DNA of 23,631 nt, from the IMG/VR virus record IMGVR_UViG_3300030382_001812, positions 1 to 23,631 of that record; one strand, given 5' to 3'. The position numbers and the translations under genes were made by a program. Under the pieces are notes generated by a model. That model saw only the letters and a program-made list of their open reading frames with translations. It did no database searches and was not told the DNA's origin. Positions 5,633-14,055 of this stretch are shown here, in pieces. Source of the stretch: a virus. Within the stretch, counting starts at the first letter, position 1; every line of letters starts with the position of its first letter.

Positions 5633-5640
5633 TAAATATA
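5633..5640 (-). promoter_or_regulatory. Candidate -7 box of leftward early promoter
   Basis: On the minus strand TATATTTA stands 17 nt before the ATG of the HTH gene and matches TAnnTTTG except for the last base. No clear TTG lies at the -33 distance. Position relative to the start is the same as for the exact boxes in the right arm. Confidence 0.4.
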
Positions 5641-5711
5641 ATTCTTTATTTTAATAAAAAAAACTTTTAGTTAATAAATATTTTTATTATATTTAATCGT
5701 CAGATTTTTTG

Positions 5712-5790
5712 TAATTACTTAATAATTATAATAATATTCTTCTTAAAAGAATATTATTAATAATTACTTAATAAGTATAATTACTTAATA
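5712..5790. repeat. Three identical 13-bp direct repeats, likely operators
   Basis: TAATTACTTAATA occurs perfectly at 5712-5724, 5761-5773 and 5778-5790. The last copy is framed by AAGTAT and ATACTT, making a longer imperfect palindrome (5774-5793). The copies lie between the divergent HTH gene and the rightward operon. Operators for the adjacent HTH protein are the simplest reading. Origin iterons are the alternative, since a helicase gene is close downstream. Confidence 0.65.
5729..5759. repeat. 13-bp perfect inverted repeat
   Basis: TAATAATATTCTT (5729-5741) pairs perfectly with AAGAATATTATTA (5747-5759) around a 5-nt loop CTTAA. It lies between the first and second 13-mer direct repeats. 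It has no U-run, so it is more likely a protein-binding or origin element than a terminator. Confidence 0.65.
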
Positions 5791-5819
5791 CTTATAAAAT
5801 AATTAAAATATTTCATTAT

Positions 5820-6155
5820 ATGATAAATAAAAAGAAAAAAGTTTTAAAGGAAATGAAAGTAAAAGAAAAGGTTGAAAAAATATTAACAGAGTTTTCAACA
5901 TCAGAAGAAACATTTAGGTTTTTAGATGTCTCACATAGAAGGTCAGAATATCAGCAAAGTTTTGATAAGGCATTTTATAAACAAACAATAACTTGTTTAA
6001 ATAAACTTGGTGATTTATTAGTTTTAACTAATGCGAATAGAATGTTTCATTTATGGGCATATAAAGAAACCGTATTGTCTCATGAAACAACAATAAGAAA
6101 TTTATATAAAACAATTTTAAAAACTATAAAAGATTATGAAAACAAAAATTTATGA
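5820..6155 (+). CDS. Hypothetical 111-aa protein
   Basis: First gene of the rightward arm. It is lysine-rich at the N-terminus and helical throughout (KVKEKVEKILTEF, NKLGDLLVLTNANRM, LYKTILKTIKDYE). No motif is recognised. The start at 5820 follows an AT-rich leader without SD; an internal ATG (MKVKEK, residue 12) is an alternative. The 3' end overlaps the helicase start by 20 nt, suggesting coupled translation and perhaps a replication-related role. Confidence 0.6.
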   Translation: MINKKKKVLKEMKVKEKVEKILTEFSTSEETFRFLDVSHRRSEYQQSFDKAFYKQTITCLNKLGDLLVLTNANRMFHLWAYKETVLSHETTIRNLYKTILKTIKDYENKNL

Positions 6156-7077
6156 TTACGATGATGTACTACAAAAAAATGATAACTCTTATGTTAAACA
6201 AATCCGAGTAAATGATTGCAGGGATAAATTAGATGACTACCACAAAAACGGATACCCGTTAGGAGAAACTTCGGGCATAAAAACATTAGATGAAAACTTT
6301 AGATGGCGGTATGGTTTTCTTTATTGTTTTAGTGGATACCCACAAAGTGGAAAAAGTGAGATATTAAATTGGCTTATGGTGTTAAGAGCAAAATTAAATG
6401 ATGATAGAATATGTATGTACTCTCCAGAGATTGATGTGCATGAACAAATTACAAATTTAGCTAGAGCATACATAGGAAAGAATGTGGATATAGCATTTCC
6501 AAATAAATGTACGGACCAAGAATGGGAAGATGCATTAGATTTTTTAGATGAACATTTTATATTTTTAGAAAACGGAAGTGAGATGCCATCTATTACAAAA
6601 CTTATAGATGCGTTTGAAGTATTACAAAAAGAAGGATTCACAGCGTTTACCATTGACCCACTTAATTGGGTATATGAAGGAACGCAAAATGATAACATAT
6701 ATAGTTATCTTAAATTATCACTTACCAGCTTAAAACAATTTGCTAAAATACATCAAGTGTTTATGATATATGTGGAGCATCCTAAAACACCTGCTCCAGT
6801 TCGTGGTAAAATTCCAAAAGCTACAGCTTATTCTTTAGCGGGCGGAACCATGCACTTCAACAAATGTGATGTAATGGTTGTTATGCATAAACTTACAGAT
6901 GAAGATGTAGAAGAACTTGTGAAGTCTGGGCAAATATTACAAAAAATTTTAGATAATAAAGAAAATAGTATTAAATTTGTTCAGTTTGAAAGTGTGAAAA
7001 TTAAATCGCAACGAATAAACGGAACTACTGGAAAAGTAATTTTACAATATAATTTAATAACCAGTAGATATAAATAA
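6136..7077 (+). CDS. Twinkle/DnaB-like replicative helicase domain protein
   Basis: A 313-aa RecA-fold ATPase: Walker A in FSGYPQSGKSE (65-75), Walker B in FTIDPLNWV (171-179, Asp174), VEHPKTP (213-219), matching the VaHPrK segment of Twinkle-type helicases, SLAGGTMHFNKCD (233-245), and the C-terminal KIKSQRINGTTGKV with a candidate arginine finger. It corresponds to the helicase half only; no primase or TOPRIM domain is fused and no separate primase is seen in the window. It should unwind the phage fork as a hexameric ring. The start overlaps the preceding gene by 20 nt. Confidence 0.85.
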   Translation: MKTKIYDYDDVLQKNDNSYVKQIRVNDCRDKLDDYHKNGYPLGETSGIKTLDENFRWRYGFLYCFSGYPQSGKSEILNWLMVLRAKLNDDRICMYSPEIDVHEQITNLARAYIGKNVDIAFPNKCTDQEWEDALDFLDEHFIFLENGSEMPSITKLIDAFEVLQKEGFTAFTIDPLNWVYEGTQNDNIYSYLKLSLTSLKQFAKIHQVFMIYVEHPKTPAPVRGKIPKATAYSLAGGTMHFNKCDVMVVMHKLTDEDVEELVKSGQILQKILDNKENSIKFVQFESVKIKSQRINGTTGKVILQYNLITSRYK

Positions 7078-7083
7078 ATAAAT

Positions 7084-7272
7084 ATGAAACAAGAACAGGC
7101 ATTACAAATAATTGTACAGGTTTGTGAGAAGGCAAACAAATCAGGAATATTCACTTTGGGTGAATCACACTTGGTATTAAAAGCATTAGAACATTTTGGA
7201 ATTAAACCACCACAAGTTGAAAATATAGATGAAGATGCAAAAGTGGTTGAGGAAACAAAAGACAAAAAATAA
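7084..7272 (+). CDS. Hypothetical 62-aa protein
   Basis: A small protein beginning 6 nt after the helicase stop. The first ~45 residues look like a compact helical domain (ALQIIVQVCEKANKSG, then TLGESHLVLKALEHFGI) and the tail is acidic and charged. I do not recognise a family. Its end overlaps the next ORF by about 40 nt in another frame. Confidence 0.6.
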   Translation: MKQEQALQIIVQVCEKANKSGIFTLGESHLVLKALEHFGIKPPQVENIDEDAKVVEETKDKK

Positions 7273-7549
7273 AGTTCCTTATAATTTTATTTGTCGCTGT
7301 AAAACCTGTAAATCAATTCAACATTTAGGTGCTACAGATAATCCATGTAGAACTACTAAATCACATTGGATAACTTTTAAAAATTATCCTAATAAAGAAA
7401 TATATTTTGATATAAATTTAAGTTCAAAATTTTATCGGTTTGATTATAATTTAAAATTAATAGAAAAAAATTCTCACAAAACCTATAAATATAACAACGA
7501 AACTATTAATAGAGAAAGATTTATTCTACTTTTAGGATGTGAAACCTAA
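7229..7549 (+). CDS. Hypothetical protein with cysteine cluster
   Basis: Up to 106 aa. All usable starts (ATG 7229, ATG 7235, TTG 7247) lie inside the preceding gene, so a 26-44-nt overlap is unavoidable. The N-terminal part carries FICRCKTCKS and then DNPC: CxCxxC plus a later Cys, consistent with a small zinc-binding knuckle. The rest is beta-rich with many aromatic and basic residues (FKNYPNKEIYFDI, FYRFDYNLKL). Possibly a nucleic-acid-binding protein; no family recognised. Confidence 0.55.
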   Translation: MKMQKWLRKQKTKNKVPYNFICRCKTCKSIQHLGATDNPCRTTKSHWITFKNYPNKEIYFDINLSSKFYRFDYNLKLIEKNSHKTYKYNNETINRERFILLLGCET

Positions 7550-7823
7550 AGGAAGGAAAAAAATAGTTTGTGAAATATTATTTTTCATAAAAAAAAATAA
7601 AATAAAAGCAAAAGAAAATCAAATCATTTATGCTAATGACGATTATAAATGTTATAAAAGAATAAAAGCGTTGGCAGACCTTTTTCCTTATAACGAAAAA
7701 GATGAACGATGTAGATTAGTAAATAAGATGATTCGTGATTTGTGGATATTATACTACTTTTATAAAAACAATCTTGATAATAGAAAAATTAATTATGAAA
7801 ATATTAAAAAAAAATATATCTAA
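7539..7823 (+). CDS. Hypothetical 94-aa basic protein
   Basis: A lysine-rich helical protein starting from GTG at 7539, overlapping the previous gene by 11 nt; no ATG gives a comparable length. Features include KPKGRKKIVCEILFFIKKNK at the start and LVNKMIRDLWILYYFYKNNL near the end. It could be a small winged-helix type DNA binder by its pattern of short helices, but I cannot recognise a motif. It lies just before the packaging genes. Confidence 0.5.
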   Translation: MKPKGRKKIVCEILFFIKKNKIKAKENQIIYANDDYKCYKRIKALADLFPYNEKDERCRLVNKMIRDLWILYYFYKNNLDNRKINYENIKKKYI

Positions 7824-7832
7824 AATAAATTC

Positions 7833-7840
7833 TATTTTTG
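7833..7840 (+). promoter_or_regulatory. TAnnTTTG promoter box before small terminase
   Basis: TATTTTTG is an exact Bacteroidetes -7 element ending 4 nt before the ATG at 7845. Transcription would begin at or about the start codon, giving a leaderless or nearly leaderless mRNA. No TTG is seen at -33. Confidence 0.5.
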
Positions 7841-7844
7841 TATT

Positions 7845-8201
7845 ATGAAAAGCAACAAAATACAACATACTAAAAAAGCATTACTAGAAGCATTAGAAAA
7901 ATCTTTAGGCGTAGTGACGACTGCCTGTAAGCAAGTCGGCATCAACAGAACTACGTTTTATAGATATTATAATGAAGATGAAAAGTTTAAAATAGAAGTT
8001 GATGATTTAAGTAATGTTGCTATTGATTTTGCTGAAAGCCAATTATTTAAACAGATACAAGGAGGTAATCCAACATCAACAATATTCTATCTTAAAACCA
8101 AAGCAAAGAAACGTGGTTATGTAGAACGACAAGAAATAGAAGTGGGCGGAGATATTAAGTCTGAAATAATTGAATGGAAGCCATCAGAAAAAAATCAGTA
8201 G
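7845..8201 (+). CDS. terS: Small terminase subunit
   Basis: A 118-aa protein with an N-terminal helix-turn-helix (ALEKSLGVVTTACKQVGI, then NRTTFYRYYNED) for recognising the packaging site, a central helix for oligomerisation (AIDFAESQLFKQI), and the typical end GNPTSTIFYLKTKAKKRGY. It lies directly before the large terminase and overlaps it by 28 nt. TerS binds viral DNA and loads the motor. Identity rests on these motifs and the neighbour; the DNA site is not visible. Confidence 0.8.
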   Translation: MKSNKIQHTKKALLEALEKSLGVVTTACKQVGINRTTFYRYYNEDEKFKIEVDDLSNVAIDFAESQLFKQIQGGNPTSTIFYLKTKAKKRGYVERQEIEVGGDIKSEIIEWKPSEKNQ

Positions 8202-9349
8202 AATGTAACATACAATTCTATCAAACATTAAACAGCACTAAAAGAATTATAGTACATCAAGGGGGTTCTAGGAGTGGAAAAACGTATGCACTTTGTCAGT
8301 ATATAATTTATTTATTAACAACTCAAAAGAAAAAATTAATTATTACAATAGCTAGAAAAACATTACCCGCATTACGTGGTTCTGTGTTTAGAGATTTTTT
8401 AGAGATAGCGGCAAGTACAGGAATATTATACAAAGGGCATTTAAACAAATCAGAATTTACGTTTACCTATAAAAATCATTTAGTGGAATTTATTTCTTTA
8501 GATAATGAAATGAAAGTAAGAGGTAGGAAGCGTGATATATGTTGGCTCAATGAAGCTAACGAATTTTACATGGAAGATTTTAACCAACTATCACTAAGAA
8601 CAAGTGGTAAAATATTACTTGACTTCAATCCTAGTGATGTTATACATTGGATATATAGTGACGTTTGTACGAGAAATGATTGTGAAACTTTTATATCTAC
8701 TTATATGGATAATGCTTTTTTAGATGAAGAAATTAAAAAAGAGATAGAACGGTTAAAAGAAAAAGATGAACAAAGATGGCGTGTATATGGGTTAGGAAAA
8801 AGGGCAACATTTAAAGAAGGACAAATATTTGATAATTGGCAATGGATAGATTACAATGATTTTCCAGATGTAGAAGAAAAAGCATTTGGTCTTGATTTTG
8901 GATATTCAAATGACGCTTCTGCAATGGTAGAAGTAAGAAGGAAGAACGATAGATTATATGTGCACGAATTAATTTTTAGAAGGGGAATGACAAACCAAGA
9001 TTTATATAATGAAATAGCAAGACATAAATTACATAATGAACTTATAATTGCCGATAGTGCGGAACCTAAATCAATAGAAGAATTAAAACGCATGGGGTTA
9101 TATGTTAAGGCAAGTAAAAAAGGACAGGGTAGCGTGTTAGCTGGGATACAGATATTAAAAGGATATGAAATTTTTGCTTCAAAACAAAGCAAAAATCTTT
9201 TACAAGAATATCAATATTATATTTGGGAAGAAAATAAAGATGGTTTAAGGATTAATAAAATAAAACAAAATAGTATGGACCACTTGATGGATGCTTTTAG
9301 ATATGCTGTAACAACGGGAATGTCTAGAGGAGATTTTGTCATCATATAA
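8174..9349 (+). CDS. terL: Large terminase subunit (packaging ATPase-nuclease)
   Basis: A 391-aa protein of the PBSX/Terminase_3 type. Walker A is GGSRSGKT (30-37), Walker B ICWLNEAN with catalytic Glu127, and a coupling motif LDFNPS (149-154). The nuclease domain shows the RNase H-like acidic triad in FGLDFGYSND (Asp241), IIADSAEP (Asp294) and MDHLMDAFRYA (Asp373). It pumps DNA into the prohead through the portal and cuts it at initiation and completion. The start at 8174 overlaps terS. Length is near the usual 400-450. Headful (pac) packaging is common for this family but is not shown here. Confidence 0.93.
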   Translation: MEAIRKKSVECNIQFYQTLNSTKRIIVHQGGSRSGKTYALCQYIIYLLTTQKKKLIITIARKTLPALRGSVFRDFLEIAASTGILYKGHLNKSEFTFTYKNHLVEFISLDNEMKVRGRKRDICWLNEANEFYMEDFNQLSLRTSGKILLDFNPSDVIHWIYSDVCTRNDCETFISTYMDNAFLDEEIKKEIERLKEKDEQRWRVYGLGKRATFKEGQIFDNWQWIDYNDFPDVEEKAFGLDFGYSNDASAMVEVRRKNDRLYVHELIFRRGMTNQDLYNEIARHKLHNELIIADSAEPKSIEELKRMGLYVKASKKGQGSVLAGIQILKGYEIFASKQSKNLLQEYQYYIWEENKDGLRINKIKQNSMDHLMDAFRYAVTTGMSRGDFVII

Positions 9350-9367
9350 TTATTTTTTGTATTTTTG
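9336..9367 (+). promoter_or_regulatory. Full TTG-N21-TAnnTTTG promoter before portal gene
   Basis: TTG at 9336-9338, a 21-nt spacer and TATTTTTG at 9360-9367 match both elements of the Bacteroidetes/Flavobacterium promoter consensus. The portal ATG is 15 nt further on. The -33 element lies within the end of the large terminase gene. Confidence 0.65.
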
Positions 9368-9382
9368 AAGTAAATTATTTCA

Positions 9383-10918
9383 ATGGCTAGTTTTTTAGAT
9401 AGAGTTCGTAATGGTATTAAAGCGTTTAACTTAGAAGGAACAAATGAATCCTATAATAAATTTATATATAACTTTCTAGGAAACACTACCATTTCCAATA
9501 ACACAAGCGATGATGATTTTATTAAAAAAGGTTATGCTTTTAATCCCACAATCTATTCAATTATAAATCTTATTTCTAAGTCCGCAGTCACGGTTCCATT
9601 TCAAATATATAACAAATTAGACCAAAGTGCATTAAAAGAATATAAGGCACTTACGGGAAATGGTTTAAACACCGAAAGCATTATCAAATCAAAACTTATT
9701 AGAAAAAGTGCTTTAATGGAAGTAGAAAATACAGCGTTAGATAAATTATTAGAAAGACCGAACCCTGCACAAAGTTGGTCGGTATTCTTAGAAGAATTAA
9801 TTGGTTTCGGTAAGCTAACAGGAAATAGATATGTATATGGCATCTATCCAGATGGTGGAGAAAACAAAAATCTTGTATATCAACTTTATAATTTACCCGC
9901 TCATTTAATAGAAATAAAAAGCGATGGAATATTTAAGCCTGTAGATAAATATGTGATGCAATATCAAAATAATGGATATGACTTAGCGGCTGAAACAGTA
10001 TTACATATTGCAGACTGGAATCCAGATTACTCTGGAGAAGGTAGCCATCTCTATGGTCAATCACCAATACAAGCTGGTATGCGAGTAATGACAACTAATA
10101 ATGAAGCGGTAGAAACATCATTAAAATATTTACATAATCAAAGTGCTAGGGGGATGCTAACACCAGAAGATGATACGCTAACACCAACACAAGCACAAGA
10201 AATGAAGTCTGCATTTAGAAGAAACTTTCAAGGAACAAAAGCGGCTAATGATATTATGATTACAGGAAAGAAATTTAGTTGGGTAAATTTTGGTTTATCA
10301 TCTGCGGATTTACAATTACTAGAATCTTATAAATCCACACAAGCGGACTTATGTAATTTATATGGTATTCCCGTAGTGCTGTTAAATAATTTAGCTCATT
10401 CAACGTATGACAATTATAGGACCGCAAGAAAAGTATTATTTACTAATGCGGTAATACCTGAACTTAATAAAATAAAGGATGAATTTAACAGGTGGTTAGT
10501 ACCACAATTTGGTGAAGATTTATATTTTGATTTTGACTATTCCGTTATTCCAGAACTTATGCCAGAACAAGAAACTTTAGTAAATACATTATCCAAATCA
10601 TATTGGCTTACTACCAATGAAAAAAGAGAAGCAGTAGGATATGGAGTTGATGAAGAAAATTATGTGATGAATGAATATTTAGTTCCTAGTGGATTATCTT
10701 CAATAGAAGATTTAAACATGGAGGTAGATGAAGATATTTCTTTTCCAGTTCAGGAAACTACACCACCTGAAGATATTATAGAAGATGAAGTAATTGAAGA
10801 AATTATAGAAGAAGAAGAAAAATCTAAAGTCAATAAAATGCTTTCTTTTGAAGATGCAAAAAAAGAATTAAAACAAAGGAAAGATGCCAATACCAAAACC
10901 AAGACCAAGAGAAAATAA
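9383..10918 (+). CDS. HK97-type portal protein
   Basis: A 511-aa protein with portal features: N-terminal SFLDRVRNGIKAF, NPTIYSIINLISKSAVTVPF, LLERPNPAQSW, GNRYVYGIYP, the stem/wing segment, then DLCNLYGIPVVLLNN and ARKVLFTNAVIPELNKI. The portal ring forms the dodecameric gate at one vertex for DNA entry and the docking site for the connector. After about residue 450 the tail becomes very acidic (EDEVIEEIIEEEE), then basic. The last 35 nt overlap the minor head gene. Confidence 0.92.
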   Translation: MASFLDRVRNGIKAFNLEGTNESYNKFIYNFLGNTTISNNTSDDDFIKKGYAFNPTIYSIINLISKSAVTVPFQIYNKLDQSALKEYKALTGNGLNTESIIKSKLIRKSALMEVENTALDKLLERPNPAQSWSVFLEELIGFGKLTGNRYVYGIYPDGGENKNLVYQLYNLPAHLIEIKSDGIFKPVDKYVMQYQNNGYDLAAETVLHIADWNPDYSGEGSHLYGQSPIQAGMRVMTTNNEAVETSLKYLHNQSARGMLTPEDDTLTPTQAQEMKSAFRRNFQGTKAANDIMITGKKFSWVNFGLSSADLQLLESYKSTQADLCNLYGIPVVLLNNLAHSTYDNYRTARKVLFTNAVIPELNKIKDEFNRWLVPQFGEDLYFDFDYSVIPELMPEQETLVNTLSKSYWLTTNEKREAVGYGVDEENYVMNEYLVPSGLSSIEDLNMEVDEDISFPVQETTPPEDIIEDEVIEEIIEEEEKSKVNKMLSFEDAKKELKQRKDANTKTKTKRK

Positions 10919-11954
10919 TAATCGGTTCATAAATAGATGTATGTCCGATAGTACAATGGTAGTTGAATACCCTGATAGTGAGCAAAGGTATGCGGTATGT
11001 AGTTCACAAATTAAAAAAAACTATTTAACAAATAAGCAAAGGAAAATTATATCAAGAAATTTTGTTAAAAATGTGGTGGCTTCTGAAAAGAAAAATTATT
11101 CTATTGCATATAAATTTTATATAGAGCAATATAAAAAAGGAATTAAAATGTTTCAAGAAGAACCTAGTGCTTCTAATGCAAATTTAAATAGTTTGTTTAC
11201 AGAAACTTTAGTGAATACTATGTTTGTTGATATATGGTCATCAACAGGATTTAAATTTTATTTTTGGTATAAAAATTATTTCGGTGATAAAAAAAAGAAT
11301 ATGACTATCAAAGAAATTACCCAAAGTTTTTATAATGAAGGAAACGCAACACCACCAGAACCCTTTAAACCAGACGCTGTGCATGTAGCTACAGCACGAA
11401 ATTTAGCTTCAACTATAAATCAAAATATAAGAAATTATGTTTTAGGCAGAGAAAATTATTTGGCTCTTGCGGGAAAAATAACAGGTGTATCGGGGGTTGC
11501 TACCGAAACATTAAAAAAAGTTTTATCAAAATACATATACGATACTAATTTCATGTCTTTAGGTGAAGCCGCAAAAGTTAGAGTATTAGAAAAAGAATTA
11601 AAATTTAAGGCACGGTGGATGGCTAAAAGAATAGTAAGAACAGAAACTACAGCCGCAGCGAATTTTGGAATATCTCTATCAGCAAAAGATGCTTTTGGTT
11701 CCGATGGATATGTTAAAGGATGGGTTGCAACAGATGATGGTAGAACAAGAAGCACACATACTAGGGCATGGAGACAATATAGAAAAACCCCAATTCCTGT
11801 AGATAACCTTTTTATTGTGGGTGGTTCATTATTAAAATTTCCTGGTGATAGTAGTCAAGGAGCAGTTGCTGCGGAAACTGTAAATTGTAGATGCGTAAGT
11901 ATTCCATTTAATAAGGAATTATTTAATATTCCTGGTGACGGATTAAACAGATAA
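10884..11954 (+). CDS. Minor head protein (Mu F / SPP1 gp7-like)
   Basis: A 356-aa protein. The C-terminal part has the Mu gpF/SPP1 gp7 signature: RIVRTETTAAANFGIS, DGRTRSTHTRAWRQYR and ETVNCRCVSIPF. The N-terminus carries a separate motif, RFINRCMSDSTMVVEYPDSE then QRYAVC, which in related phages sits at the end of portal or next to protease proteins. This suggests a small domain shuffled into this gene. The protein sits on the portal inside the head and aids assembly or DNA exit. The start overlaps the portal gene by 35 nt. Confidence 0.85.
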   Translation: MPIPKPRPRENNNRFINRCMSDSTMVVEYPDSEQRYAVCSSQIKKNYLTNKQRKIISRNFVKNVVASEKKNYSIAYKFYIEQYKKGIKMFQEEPSASNANLNSLFTETLVNTMFVDIWSSTGFKFYFWYKNYFGDKKKNMTIKEITQSFYNEGNATPPEPFKPDAVHVATARNLASTINQNIRNYVLGRENYLALAGKITGVSGVATETLKKVLSKYIYDTNFMSLGEAAKVRVLEKELKFKARWMAKRIVRTETTAAANFGISLSAKDAFGSDGYVKGWVATDDGRTRSTHTRAWRQYRKTPIPVDNLFIVGGSLLKFPGDSSQGAVAAETVNCRCVSIPFNKELFNIPGDGLNR

Positions 11955-11977
11955 AAACATTAATAAAAAATTTTAGT

Positions 11978-11985
11978 TAATTTTG
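11978..11985 (+). promoter_or_regulatory. TAnnTTTG promoter box before prohead protease
   Basis: TAATTTTG is an exact -7 element ending 14 nt before the protease ATG at 12000, in the 45-nt gap after the minor head gene. No TTG is seen at the -33 distance. Confidence 0.5.
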
Positions 11986-11999
11986 AAACAAAAAATAAT

Positions 12000-12698
12000 A
12001 TGAATAAAATTTTATTTAAACAAGGCGAACTAAGTGACATAGATGAAAACTTAGGAATCGTAAAAGGATACGGAAGTATTTTTGGCAATATAGATTCAGA
12101 TAATGACATAATTGAAAAAGGAAGTTATAGAAGAACAATTAAAAATAATGGAAACAGGGTTAAGTATATTTATAACCATGATATAACTAAACCGATTGGA
12201 AAGATGAAAGAACTTTATGAAGATGAAAAAGGTCTTGCTTTCGTTGCCGAAGTTCCAAAAACCACATTTGGAACAGAGATATTAGAATTAATGAAATACG
12301 GAGTGATAGATGAAAACTCTGTAGGAATACAACCAATAGAAAAAGAAATGGGTGATGATGGTGTGCGTAGAATTAAAGAAGTAAAATTATATGAAATTAG
12401 TGCGGTAACATTAGCCGCAAATGACCAAGCAAGAATCATGGAAGTTAAAGGTCAAAAAGAAGATAGTGATTATTACACAAAGAGATTTAATAGTTTAATT
12501 AAAATTATTAGAAAGGGAAACCTTACCGATAGTTTATGTTATCTTATTGAATACGAGTTAGAGATGTTAAAATCTTTGATTGCTCGGGATAAAACCCACC
12601 AGTCTGATGATATGGTTCAAGAGAAATCTTACCCAAAATCTAAGAAAGACAAAACGGAAACTGATTCAATTTACAATTATATGTTTAACAAATTTTAA
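12000..12698 (+). CDS. HK97-family prohead protease (peptidase S78)
   Basis: A 232-aa protein with the full S78 pattern: VKGYGSIFGNIDSDND (21-36), the catalytic His60 in YIYNHD, the catalytic Ser107 in DENSVGI, and LYEISAVTLAANDQA (130-144). It cleaves the scaffold domain from the capsid protein and then itself before DNA packaging. The ~80 residues after the protease core are charged and likely a disposable tail. It is immediately followed by the major capsid gene, the usual order. Confidence 0.92.
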   Translation: MNKILFKQGELSDIDENLGIVKGYGSIFGNIDSDNDIIEKGSYRRTIKNNGNRVKYIYNHDITKPIGKMKELYEDEKGLAFVAEVPKTTFGTEILELMKYGVIDENSVGIQPIEKEMGDDGVRRIKEVKLYEISAVTLAANDQARIMEVKGQKEDSDYYTKRFNSLIKIIRKGNLTDSLCYLIEYELEMLKSLIARDKTHQSDDMVQEKSYPKSKKDKTETDSIYNYMFNKF

Positions 12699-12712
12699 TT
12701 TTTTTTAAAATA

Positions 12713-13948
12713 ATGGAAGAAAATAAAACAAAGCAAGAGCTAGACGCTTTAGTTAATAAGATTGATTCTAAAATTGAGGAGAGTTCTCAACAGGTTAGGG
12801 ACAATGTTAAAAACGAAGTTGATAGTTTTAAGTCTAACGAAATCAAAGATTTATTAGACAAACACACAAACGTTGTTGATAGATTGGATAAAATAGAAGT
12901 TGAAAATAAAAAAGCTGCTTCTTTTCCTGTCTATAAAACAAAAAATGAGGCTTTTACTGACGCTTTTGAAAAGAGCGAATCATTAAAAGCTATGAAATCG
13001 GGTAATACCGATAGAGCAAACGTTGAATTTAAAAGTGACGTTTTAATTTCTGGTGCATTTTCTGGGGCTAATAGTTCAAGAGATGTGACAGGAGTACAAA
13101 TGGTTGATGGTATTAAAAGAGACCCAGCTGCTTATACAAACCTTAGAGACATTATACCTGTAGGTTCTACAACATCTAATGTTATTCGTTTTGTAAAAGA
13201 AGCAAGTTGGACTGATAATGCTGCTGCGGTAGCTGAAGGTTCTGCTCCAAGTGATAGTGAATTTACACTTTCTGCTAATGATGCGGTGGTTCAAAAGCTA
13301 ACTTCTGTGATGACAATATCACAAGAAATGCTAGATGACACACCTGCTCTTGGTAGTTACCTTTCAAATCGTATTCCAGCAAAAATTAATAGTTTACTGG
13401 ATACACAACTTTTGACTGGTAATGGAACTTCACCGAATTTACAGGGTCTTTTAGACGCAGCTGCTGCTGCTGAATTTGACATCGCTTCTTCTGCACCTTT
13501 CTATCACGCAATAGAAGCTGCACAAGATTTAGATGTAATAATTGTGGCACTTAATCAATTAGCTTTAGCTAATTATCAAGCGTCTGCAATCGTTTTAAAT
13601 CCTACAGATTTTCATAAAATCTACTTATTAAAAGATGGACAAGACGCTTATCTTAGAGGTAATTCTGTTACTTCTGCGGATGGCTTTTTGAGAATCAATG
13701 GAGTAAGGGTGGTAGTAAATAATCAATGTAATTCAGGTGAATTTATTGTTGGAGATTTTTCACAAGGAAGTCAGATTTGGCAACGTGAAGGATTGAACAT
13801 AGCATTTGGTTATGAGGATTCTGATAATTTCAGCAAATATTTAGTTTCTGTAAGGGGTATGATGAGAATAGCACACGCTATATATAGCAGTAATGCTTAT
13901 GTATGGGGTACTTTCTCAACTGCTAAGACTTCTTTAGAAACAGCTTAA
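12713..13948 (+). CDS. HK97-fold major capsid protein
   Basis: A 411-aa protein. Residues ~1-70 are charged and helical (ELDALVNKIDSKIEESSQQV...), the scaffold or delta domain expected to be removed by the protease. Then come the N-arm and body: GVQMVDGIKRDPAAYTNLRD, IIPVGSTTSNVIRFVKEASW, AAVAEGSAPSDSEF, KLTSVMTISQEMLDD, DTQLLTGNGTSPNLQGL and IVLNPTDFHKIYLLKD, all typical of HK97-like capsids. A strong terminator follows, as expected for the most abundant transcript. The start follows an A/T-rich leader with no SD. Confidence 0.95.
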   Translation: MEENKTKQELDALVNKIDSKIEESSQQVRDNVKNEVDSFKSNEIKDLLDKHTNVVDRLDKIEVENKKAASFPVYKTKNEAFTDAFEKSESLKAMKSGNTDRANVEFKSDVLISGAFSGANSSRDVTGVQMVDGIKRDPAAYTNLRDIIPVGSTTSNVIRFVKEASWTDNAAAVAEGSAPSDSEFTLSANDAVVQKLTSVMTISQEMLDDTPALGSYLSNRIPAKINSLLDTQLLTGNGTSPNLQGLLDAAAAAEFDIASSAPFYHAIEAAQDLDVIIVALNQLALANYQASAIVLNPTDFHKIYLLKDGQDAYLRGNSVTSADGFLRINGVRVVVNNQCNSGEFIVGDFSQGSQIWQREGLNIAFGYEDSDNFSKYLVSVRGMMRIAHAIYSSNAYVWGTFSTAKTSLETA

Positions 13949-13993
13949 TATTTAAATTATAGAATAAATACTACGGTGTTTTTTCAAACAATT

Positions 13994-14027
13994 AAAGGGC
14001 AATCAATTTGGTTGCTCTTTTTTTTTT
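13994..14027 (+). terminator. Intrinsic terminator after capsid gene
   Basis: A 9-bp stem AAAGGGCAA/TTGCTCTTT (13994-14002 with 14012-14020, one G-U pair), a 9-nt loop, then a run of ten T (14018-14027). It lies 45 nt after the capsid stop and just before a new promoter box. Confidence 0.85.
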
Positions 14028-14034
14028 ATCTTTG
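14027..14034 (+). promoter_or_regulatory. TAnnTTTG promoter box after capsid terminator
   Basis: TATCTTTG is an exact -7 element starting at the last T of the terminator run and ending 21 nt before the ATG at 14056. TTG at 14008-14010 lies 16 nt upstream, a little close for -33. It would restart transcription for the connector and lysis genes. Confidence 0.55.
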
Positions 14035-14055
14035 TTTAAATCAAAATTTATAATT

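Noticed and set aside
5421-5819. Proof of a temperate lifestyle from the HTH gene and operators
   Set aside because: No integrase, attachment site or CI-type repressor with a second domain is seen. Small Cro-like regulators also occur in virulent phages.
9215-9225. TATATTTG inside the large terminase gene as a promoter
   Set aside because: It is within coding sequence with no gene start nearby; matches of this kind are expected by chance in AT-rich DNA. The same holds for a copy near 18992 in the fibre.
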